Assembly: GCA_028276215.1 (NCBI GenBank)
Contig: JAPYWT010000059.1
Span: 1 to 9,609 of the forward strand
Length of the DNA stretch: 9,609 nucleotides
Source: Thermoflexus sp.
GTDB taxonomy: Bacteria > Chloroflexota > Anaerolineae > B4-G1 > DUEL01
Direction: 5' to 3'
The position numbers and the translations under genes were made by a program. Within the stretch, counting starts at the first letter, position 1; each line of letters starts with the position of its first letter. Below are positions 1-5,020 of this stretch, in pieces. The notes beneath the pieces are model-generated. The model worked only from the letters and a program-made list of their open reading frames with translations. It ran no database searches and had not been told where the DNA came from.

Positions 1-1818
1 CAGGGGGCGCCCCTCCAGAACGGCGATGAACTCCTCCGCCTCCAGTGTCTCCACCTCCAGCAACCGCTGGGCAACGGCGTCCAGTTGCTCCCGGTGCTCC
101 TCCAGCACCTGCCGGGCCCGCCGGTAGGCAGTCTGGATAATCTGCCGTACCTCGTGGTCTATCTCCTGGGCTACCGCCTCGCTGTAATCCCGCTGCTCCC
201 CGATCTCCTTGCCCAGGAAGACCAGTTCCTCTTTCTGACCGAAGGTCATCGGGCCCAGTTTCTCGCTCATCCCGTAGCGGGTGACCATCGCGCGGGCCAT
301 TTCCGTCACCTGCTCCAGGTCGTTGGCCGCGCCAGTGGTCGCCTCGCCGAAGACCAGTTCCTCCGCCGCCCGGCCGCCCAGAGCGAAGGCCAACTGGTCC
401 TCAAACTTGGAGCGGCTGATGACGGTCCGGTCCTCCTCGGGCAGGGAGATGGTGTAGCCCGCCGCCATCCCCCGGGCGACAATGGAGACCTTCTGCACCG
501 GGTCGCATTTGGGCAGGTAGTGGGCCACCAGCGCGTGCCCCGCCTCGTGGTAGGCAATGATGCGGCGCTCTTCGTCGGAGAGGAGACGGCTCTTGCGCTC
601 CGGACCGGCGATGACCCGTTCTATGGCCTCCTTGAACTCGGCCATGCCGATGGCCCGCTTGTTCCGCCGGGCCGCCAGAATGGCCGCCTCGTTCACCAGA
701 TTGGCCAGGTCCGCGCCCACGAAGCCCGGGGTCGCTTTGGCCAGCGCGGCCAGGTCCACGTCATCCGCCAGCGGCTTGCCCCGGGTGTGGACTCTCAGGA
801 TGGCCTCGCGCCCCCGCATGTCGGGCCGGTCCAGCACCACCCGACGGTCAAACCGGCCCGGCCGCAGCAGCGCCGGGTCCAGAATATCCGGGCGGTTGGT
901 CGCCGCCATGACAATGACGTTGGTGTCGGTGTCAAACCCGTCCATCTCCACCAGAATCTGGTTCAGGGTCTGCTCTCGCTCGTCATGGGAGCCGCCCAAA
1001 CCGGCGCCCCGGTGGCGCCCCACCGCGTCAATCTCGTCCAGGAAGACGATGCAGGGGGAATGGCGTTTGGCCTGATCAAAGAGGTCCCGCACCCGGCTGG
1101 CGCCGACGCCGACGAACATCTCCACAAACTCGGAGCCGGACATGCTGAAGAAGGGGACGCCGGCCTCCCCGGCGACCGCTTTGGCCAGCAACGTCTTGCC
1201 CGTGCCCGGAGCGCCCATCAGCAGCACCCCTTTGGGGATGCGCGCGCCGACCTGGATGAACTTCTGGGGCTCCTTGAGGAACTCCACCACCTCCCGCAGT
1301 TCCTCCTTCGCCTCGTCCACCCCGGCGACGTCGTCAAAGGTCACCGACGGCTTGTCACTGGTGTAGAGCCGGGCCCGACTCTTGCCGAAGGAGAGGGCCT
1401 GGTTGTTGACGCCCTGGAACTGGCGCAGGAAGAAGAAGGCCGCGACCAGGAAAATAACCATGACCAGGATGGTCCCGCCCGTGCTGAAGAGCGTGTTCCA
1501 GTCCGGCGTCTCGGTGACCTCTATCTGTACCTGAGCCAGTTTCTCCTCGGAGACGCCCAGGGCCTTTAACTGCTCGGCGAGGGTGGAAGTGGCCTCTTTC
1601 AGCGAACGGATTTGCTGCCCGGTCTCCAGGTACACTTCCAGCCGATTCCCGATGACGGTGATGCGCGAAACTCGCCCGGCCTGCACCTCCGCCGCCACCC
1701 GGCTGATGGGCACCAGGTCCGGCATAGGGGACCGGTGGAGGAGGTTGTAGGTCAGGAAGAAGACCGCCGCCAGCAACAACAATGTAATGAATGTACTGCC
1801 CCGAAACCGCGAATTCAC
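1..1818 (-). CDS. ftsH: FtsH ATP-dependent zinc metalloprotease (C-terminus cut by window edge)
   Basis: FtsH is a membrane-anchored AAA+ protease that extracts and degrades membrane and short-lived cytosolic proteins. I translated 606 residues. There is a TM helix at about 9-26, an exported domain at about 27-110 and a second TM helix at about 111-131. The AAA module has Walker A GAPGTGKT (202-209), Walker B IVFLDEID (257-264) and the second region of homology around ATNRP...RPGRFDRR (306-326). The peptidase domain has zinc motif HEAGH (424-428) and a candidate third ligand, Asp500, in AANDLEQ. The start is GTG at 1818, preceded by GGGAGG with a 5-nt spacer; the TTG just upstream runs into a stop in its own frame. 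The sequence reaches the window edge without a stop, probably only a short tail from its end. A promoter at 1992-2020 and a hairpin-rich leader precede it. The family call is certain. Confidence 0.98.
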   Translation of the reverse strand, partial: MNSRFRGSTFITLLLLAAVFFLTYNLLHRSPMPDLVPISRVAAEVQAGRVSRITVIGNRLEVYLETGQQIRSLKEATSTLAEQLKALGVSEEKLAQVQIEVTETPDWNTLFSTGGTILVMVIFLVAAFFFLRQFQGVNNQALSFGKSRARLYTSDKPSVTFDDVAGVDEAKEELREVVEFLKEPQKFIQVGARIPKGVLLMGAPGTGKTLLAKAVAGEAGVPFFSMSGSEFVEMFVGVGASRVRDLFDQAKRHSPCIVFLDEIDAVGRHRGAGLGGSHDEREQTLNQILVEMDGFDTDTNVIVMAATNRPDILDPALLRPGRFDRRVVLDRPDMRGREAILRVHTRGKPLADDVDLAALAKATPGFVGADLANLVNEAAILAARRNKRAIGMAEFKEAIERVIAGPERKSRLLSDEERRIIAYHEAGHALVAHYLPKCDPVQKVSIVARGMAAGYTISLPEEDRTVISRSKFEDQLAFALGGRAAEELVFGEATTGAANDLEQVTEMARAMVTRYGMSEKLGPMTFGQKEELVFLGKEIGEQRDYSEAVAQEIDHEVRQIIQTAYRRARQVLEEHREQLDAVAQRLLEVETLEAEEFIAVLEGRPL

Positions 1819-1859
1819 GTCAACCTCCCATTCAGACGACTCCTGTCAAGGTTAAGCGC

Positions 1860-1973
1860 TGACTGAAGTCACCCTTCCTGGGCCTACGGCCAATGGTCGG
1901 CCTTCGCCGACCTCAGAGTGTCGGCAGAGGCCGACACCCGGCACGAAGTGCCCAGAGAGGACGATTTCAATCG
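1860..1973. repeat. Run of six consecutive mini-hairpins in the ftsH leader
   Basis: Six short inverted repeats follow one another almost without gaps. They are TGACT/AGTCA (1860-1871, loop GA); GGCC/GGCC (1881-1891, loop TAC); GGTCGGC/GCCGACC (1895-1912, loop CTTC); GTGTCGGC/GCCGACAC (1918-1937, loop AGAG); GGCAC/GTGCC (1940-1952, loop GAA); and CGATT/AATCG (1962-1973, loop TC). They fill most of the 5' untranslated region predicted for ftsH. They may be extragenic palindromic repeats or a structured mRNA leader; the sequence does not decide between these. Confidence 0.8.
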
Positions 1974-1991
1974 GTGTGAATAGTTACGGTT

Positions 1992-2020
1992 ATTATACCG
2001 CAAATCCCGCAGATTACCAG
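1992..2020 (-). promoter_or_regulatory. Predicted sigma70-type promoter of ftsH
   Basis: Reading the minus strand, a -35-like CTGGTA (2020-2015) is separated by exactly 17 nt from a perfect -10 TATAAT (1997-1992). This puts the start of transcription near 1985, about 167 nt before the ftsH GTG. The promoter begins just after the stop codon of the upstream selenoprotein-like gene (2029), so ftsH probably has its own promoter whether or not read-through occurs. Confidence 0.65.
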
Positions 2021-2028
2021 CAGATACC

Positions 2029-3099
2029 TCACTCCAGATGGGCCAGAATCTCCGCCACCGGGGGGCGGTCGGTGGGGTTCTGGCCCACGTAGGACCAGCG
2101 GATGGCGCCGTCCTTCAGGACGAAAACCGCCGGGGCCGCCAGCCCGTCCCCGAAGAGATTGTACACCCCGTACGCCTCGGCGGCCCGATGGCCCGGGTCC
2201 GCCAGCATGGGGAACGGAGCACCGATGGACGCCCGTACTCCCTCCACTGCCTCCGGCGGCGCCACTGCCAGCGCGATGACCTCGGCCCCCCGGGCCTGAA
2301 ACTCCCCGTAGCGATCCCGCAACTCCACGAGTTGCGCCCGGTCCGGCCCTCAGCCGCACCGCTGGAAGAAGACCAGGACGACCGGCCCCCGCGCCAGGTA
2401 CTCGGAGAGGGTCAGAGTGCCGCCCCCCGCCTGCTCCAGGGTGAAGTCGGGCGCCCGGGCCACCTCAGGGGTCGGGGTGGCCGCCGGGGTGAAGGTGGCC
2501 GCCGGGGTGGGGAACCGGAACGATACTTGCATCTGCTCCCGGTAGATCACCACCCGCGCCCGGGCCCGCTCCTGCGCCAGCCACTCCGAAACCGGCGTCC
2601 CCCCGCTCTCCAGCGCCGCCTGGGCCCGCTGGACCATCAGAAGGCGGGCAACGGCCCGCTCCAGGGAGTCCCGCCCCAGGCCGACCTCGCTCAGCGCGGC
2701 GCTTACCTGCTCGTCCGTGGCCCCCCAGGCCGCCTCCAGGGCCGCAATCTGCGCCTCCACCTCATCCCGGCCCGGCGCCTGCTGGGACGGCGCGGCACGC
2801 AGGACCAGCACCTCGTTGATCAGCCGCTCCAGCGTCTCCTCCGGGGATGGGGCCGGAACGCCCGCCAGGCGGCTCATCGTCCAATCCAGCAGGACGGCCT
2901 CCGCCCAGAAGTTCCGCCCGATGATCTGGCCCTCCACCAGGGCCACCGGGGGATCAGCGGGGGACGGGGTGGCCGAAGGAGCGGGAGGAGCCACCAGAGG
3001 GGCCTCCCGGCTGAGCATCCCGATGACGAGGACCAGCATCAGCAGAGCAATCCCTCCGGTCGCCACCACCCAACCCCAGCGGATTTTTCTGGACTCCAT
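2029..3099 (-). CDS. Candidate selenoprotein: membrane-anchored SurA-N-like / AhpC-TSA redoxin fusion with in-frame UGA (Sec250)
   Basis: Likely an exported thiol/selenol oxidoreductase or peroxidase-like protein; its substrate is unknown. Start is ATG 3099, with AGGAGG 8 nt upstream. If the TGA at 2352-2350 is decoded as Sec, the product is 356 residues. It has a TM anchor at about 9-29, a Pro-rich linker, a helical SurA/PrsA N-terminal-like domain (about 54-190), a second Pro/Thr linker (about 195-212) and a redoxin domain (about 214-356). That domain has strand VVLVFF, then CG-Sec-GPDRAQL, and later FPMLADPGHRAAEAYGV and an APAVFVLKDG strand. Sec250 aligns with the first Cys of the family CxxC (compare WCGPCRAEL); the second position is Asp. 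The only Cys is Cys248, giving C-G-Sec. Both sides of the TGA share one frame, with no other stop and domain-quality sequence throughout. The alternative is a nonsense mutation or a sequencing error in a Cys codon. Confidence 0.8.
2318..2352 (-). promoter_or_regulatory. Candidate bacterial SECIS element with its UGA codon
   Basis: In mRNA sense the UGA (2352-2350) is followed by 13 nt, then an 8-bp perfect stem CGCAACTC/GAGTTGCG (2336-2329 and 2325-2318) closing a GUG loop (2328-2326). Twenty-one nucleotides separate the UGA from the loop. Known bacterial SECIS elements lie inside the coding region just after the UGA, with a short apical loop carrying a G in its first positions for SelB; fdhF of E. 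coli has GU in the loop at a very similar distance. All these traits are present here. Function is inferred. Confidence 0.68.
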
Positions 3100-3120
3100 A
3101 AATCTTTCCTCCTGCGGGGA

Positions 3121-3149
3121 AGGATACCACAACCCGGTTCATCCGTCAA
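3121..3149 (-). promoter_or_regulatory. Predicted sigma70-type promoter of the selenoprotein-like gene
   Basis: On the minus strand TTGACG (3149-3144) and TATCCT (3126-3121) are spaced by exactly 17 nt. Transcription would start near 3114, leaving a very short leader that holds the AGGAGG ribosome binding site and the ATG at 3099. This supports 3099, rather than an upstream in-frame TTG at 3132, as the start. Confidence 0.65.
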
Positions 3150-3154
3150 CCGGC

Positions 3155-3216
3155 AGGACAACTGCTCACGGTTGCCCTACAATTTTGTAGGACAACTGCG
3201 AGCAGTTGTCCTACAA
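3155..3216. repeat. Two adjacent inverted repeats between divergent promoters
   Basis: A 15-bp perfect inverted repeat, TTGTAGGACAACTGC and its complement (3185-3199 and 3202-3216), is separated by only GA. Just left of it a degenerate copy of the same hairpin (about 3155-3180) repeats GGACAACTGC and CCTACAATT. CCTACAA and TTGTAGG at the junction can also pair. The pair lies between the predicted divergent promoters, so it may be an operator, an mRNA-independent cruciform site, or simply an extragenic palindrome. Confidence 0.75.
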
Positions 3217-3238
3217 TTGTGGGACACACCTCACCCGG

Positions 3239-3267
3239 TTGGTATTTTGGTGAACCTGTGTTATACT
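3239..3267 (+). promoter_or_regulatory. Predicted sigma70-type promoter of the DRTGG/CBS-HATPase operon
   Basis: TTGGTA (3239-3244) and TATACT (3262-3267) are spaced by 17 nt. This resembles the ftsH promoter here (CTGGTA, 17 nt, TATAAT). The predicted transcript starts at about 3274, the first base of the palindromic element at 3274-3354, giving a roughly 120-nt structured leader before the ATG at 3398. Confidence 0.6.
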
Positions 3268-3273
3268 TACACC

Positions 3274-3354
3274 GTAACTATTCAGCCTCACCCCTCCCCC
3301 AGCGGCTTCCCGCCGTAGGCGGCGGGAGTGGGGTGAGGAAGCCTGAATAGTTAC
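3274..3354. repeat. Palindromic intergenic element, copy 1
   Basis: The element is bounded by GTAACTATTCAG and its complement CTGAATAGTTAC. Inside these arms CCTCACCCC pairs with GGGGTGAGG, leaving an asymmetric bulge AAGC on the right. The core contains CCCGCCG/CGGCGGG (about 3310-3325). A second copy in the opposite orientation lies at about 6624-6720. Here it forms most of the predicted 5' untranslated region of the operon starting at 3398. Confidence 0.8.
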
Positions 3355-3397
3355 CTTACACCGAACTCACCAGACCACTGCAGAGGGAAGGGTCGCG

Positions 3398-3790
3398 ATG
3401 AAACTCCGGGAAGTCCTCCAACTGATTGATGGGAAAGTGCTCACCCGCAACACCGATCTGGACCTGGAAGTCAAAATGGGGTGCGGGGCCGACCTGATGA
3501 GCGATGTCCTGGCCTTCACCCACGAGGGGACCCTGCTGATGTCCGGCCTGACCAACCCGCAGGTGGTGCGGACGGCGGAGATGGCCGGAATCCAGGCCAT
3601 TGTGTTCGTACGCGGGAAAATCCCCCCGCCGGAGACCATCGCGCTGGCGGAGGAGAAGGGCATCGCCCTGCTGGCCTCCAAGTACACCATGTTTGAAACC
3701 TGTGGCCGGCTCTACAAGGCCGGGCTCCCCAGTTGCGGCCTCTTTGAAAGCAGCCTGAAACGCTGGCGGGAATTCTTCGGCGAAGAGTAA
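3398..3790 (+). CDS. DRTGG domain-containing protein
   Basis: A 130-residue single-domain protein. The DRTGG domain is a small alpha/beta module also found in some phosphotransacetylases and CBS proteins; a ligand-binding role is suspected but not established. The sequence shows typical stretches: MKLREVLQLIDGKVLT at the N-terminus, GADLMSDVLAF (30-40), then alternating strands and helices through GIQAIVFVRGK (64-74) and GIALLASKYTMFETCGRLYKAG (88-109, written here in outline). Cysteines are at 29, 102 and 113. The start is ATG 3398, preceded by a purine-rich GGGAAGG. The downstream CBS-HATPase gene begins 4 nt after the stop, so the two are almost certainly co-transcribed. In clostridia and other anaerobes DRTGG proteins often sit with anti-sigma-type ATPases near FeFe-hydrogenase or NuoE-like genes; none is visible in this window. 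Confidence 0.85.
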   Translation: MKLREVLQLIDGKVLTRNTDLDLEVKMGCGADLMSDVLAFTHEGTLLMSGLTNPQVVRTAEMAGIQAIVFVRGKIPPPETIALAEEKGIALLASKYTMFETCGRLYKAGLPSCGLFESSLKRWREFFGEE

Positions 3791-3794
3791 TTCC

Positions 3795-4751
3795 GTGAGC
3801 ACCCCCTCCACCTTTCAGGAACGGAAACGGGAAGTCACCCGGCTCCAGGAACTGGTCTACGAACTGCGGGTGCGGGACGCGATGACCACCCCGGTCATCA
3901 CCGTCACCCCGCAGACCACGATGGCGGAATTCCGGGAGGTCCTGCGCGCCAACCGCATCTCCGGCACTCCTGTGGTGGAGGGCGGGCGGATGGTGGGCAT
4001 CATCAGCATAGAGGACCTGATCAAGGCCCTGGCCGCGGGCGAACTGGGCGCCACCGTCGGCGAGAAGATGACCCCCCGCCCGGTGACCCTCTACGACGAC
4101 GAGCCTCTGGTCCACGCCGTCGGCAAGTTCGCCAGCCTGGGCTACGGCCGCTTCCCCGTCATCAACCGGCAGGGGGACCTGGTGGGAATTCTCGTCCAGG
4201 GGGACATCGTCCGGGCCCTCCTGCACCAACTGGAAGTGGAGTACCACGAAGAGGAAATCCGCCGCTACCGCGCCAGCCACATCTTTGAGGACATCCTGGC
4301 CGACCAGGTGACCCTTCGTTTCCGCTACCAGGTGCCCGGCGGGGACTTTGAGCGCGCGGGCGATGCCTCCAGTCGGCTGAAAAAGACCCTCTCCCGTCTG
4401 GGCATTCATCCCCGCATCGTCCGCCGGGTCGCCATTGCCGCCTACGAGGCGGAGATGAACATCGTCATCTACACCGACGGCGGGGAACTGATCGCCGAGG
4501 TGGACCCCGAGAAGGTGTACCTGCAGGCAGTGGACGACGGCCCGGGCATCCCGGACATCCAGAAGGCGATGGAGCCGGGCTTCTCCACCGCCCCGGAGTG
4601 GGTACGGGAGATGGGGTTCGGCGCCGGCATGGGCCTCCCCAACATCCAGAACTGCGCCGACGAGATGCGCCTGGAGTCCACCGTCGGCGTGGGCACCCGG
4701 CTGGAAGTGGTCATCTACCTGGATTCCGGCGGCCGCCCCTGCGGGGGATAG
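3795..4751 (+). CDS. CBS-pair protein fused to an anti-sigma-factor-type HATPase domain
   Basis: A 318-residue cytosolic protein with no TM segment. CBS motif 1 covers about 27-80 (VRDAMTTPVITVTP, then GIISIEDLIKAL). CBS motif 2 covers about 87-143 (VGEKMTPRPVTL, then GILVQGDIVRAL). Such pairs usually bind adenine nucleotides. A GHKL ATPase domain follows (about 170-308), with N-box AAYEAEMN (E218, N222), DDGPGIPD (247-254) and a glycine-rich GFGAGMGLPN lid (274-283). This is the RsbW/SpoIIAB-like type that acts as a serine kinase or anti-sigma factor. There is no His-kinase phosphoacceptor domain. The start GTG 3795 is 4 nt after the DRTGG stop; its weak ribosome site lies in the end of that gene, implying translational coupling. 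I infer an energy-state sensor that signals through the ATPase domain; the partner is unknown. Confidence 0.88.
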   Translation: MSTPSTFQERKREVTRLQELVYELRVRDAMTTPVITVTPQTTMAEFREVLRANRISGTPVVEGGRMVGIISIEDLIKALAAGELGATVGEKMTPRPVTLYDDEPLVHAVGKFASLGYGRFPVINRQGDLVGILVQGDIVRALLHQLEVEYHEEEIRRYRASHIFEDILADQVTLRFRYQVPGGDFERAGDASSRLKKTLSRLGIHPRIVRRVAIAAYEAEMNIVIYTDGGELIAEVDPEKVYLQAVDDGPGIPDIQKAMEPGFSTAPEWVREMGFGAGMGLPNIQNCADEMRLESTVGVGTRLEVVIYLDSGGRPCGG

Positions 4752-4758
4752 GCCACGG

Positions 4759-5020
4759 ACGACAGACGACAGACCACAGACCACAGACGACAGACCACAG
4801 ACCACAGACCACAGACCACAGACGACAGACCACAGACCACTGACCACTGACGGCTGACGGCTAACCACTGACGGCTGACCACTGACGGCTGACGGCTAAC
4901 CCTGCGACATGCGCCCTGCGCCCTGCGACATGCGCCCTGCGCCCTGCGACCTGCGCCCTGCGACATGCGCCCTGCGACCTGCGACATGCGCCCTGCGACC
5001 CTGCGACCTGTACCCTGCGC
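4759..5020. repeat. Heptanucleotide tandem repeat array, about 37 units in two families
   Basis: The sequence keeps a strict 7-bp period. Units 1-20 (4759-4898) belong to one family, drifting from ACGACAG and ACCACAG to ACCACTG, ACGGCTG and ACGGCTA. After a 2-bp junction the second family runs 4901-5020 with units CCTGCGA, CATGCGC and CCTGCGC; one extra C at 4999 breaks the phase. The array begins 7 bp after the CBS-HATPase stop and runs past the start of the next gene. Heptamer arrays of this general kind are known from cyanobacteria (STRR repeats). It has no CRISPR-like spacer organisation. Confidence 0.95.

Noticed and set aside
85..1569. Plus-strand open frame of 494 codons
   Set aside because: It is antisense to ftsH, whose motifs are unmistakable on the other strand. 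The translation is low-complexity and rich in H, R, G and L, as expected of a GC-rich shadow frame.
2029..2328. Independent 99-residue protein starting at GTG 2328
   Set aside because: It is in the same frame as the preceding 249 codons and completes the redoxin fold. Its supposed start codon is the loop of the SECIS-like hairpin, and there is no ribosome binding site.
2350..2352. Simple nonsense mutation or sequencing error
   Set aside because: It cannot be excluded without reads, but the exact catalytic position together with the matching downstream hairpin favours Sec.
2038..3318. Plus-strand open frame of 426 codons
   Set aside because: It is antisense to the redoxin gene and crosses its promoter region and the palindromes; no recognisable domain is seen.
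3516..4868. Minus-strand open frame of 450 codons
   Set aside because: It is antisense to the DRTGG and CBS-HATPase genes. Its N-terminus is only translated heptamer repeat (SVVCGLW-type periodicity).
4759..5020. CRISPR array
   Set aside because: There are no 24-40 bp direct repeats with unique spacers; it is a continuous 7-bp tandem repeat, and no cas gene is present.
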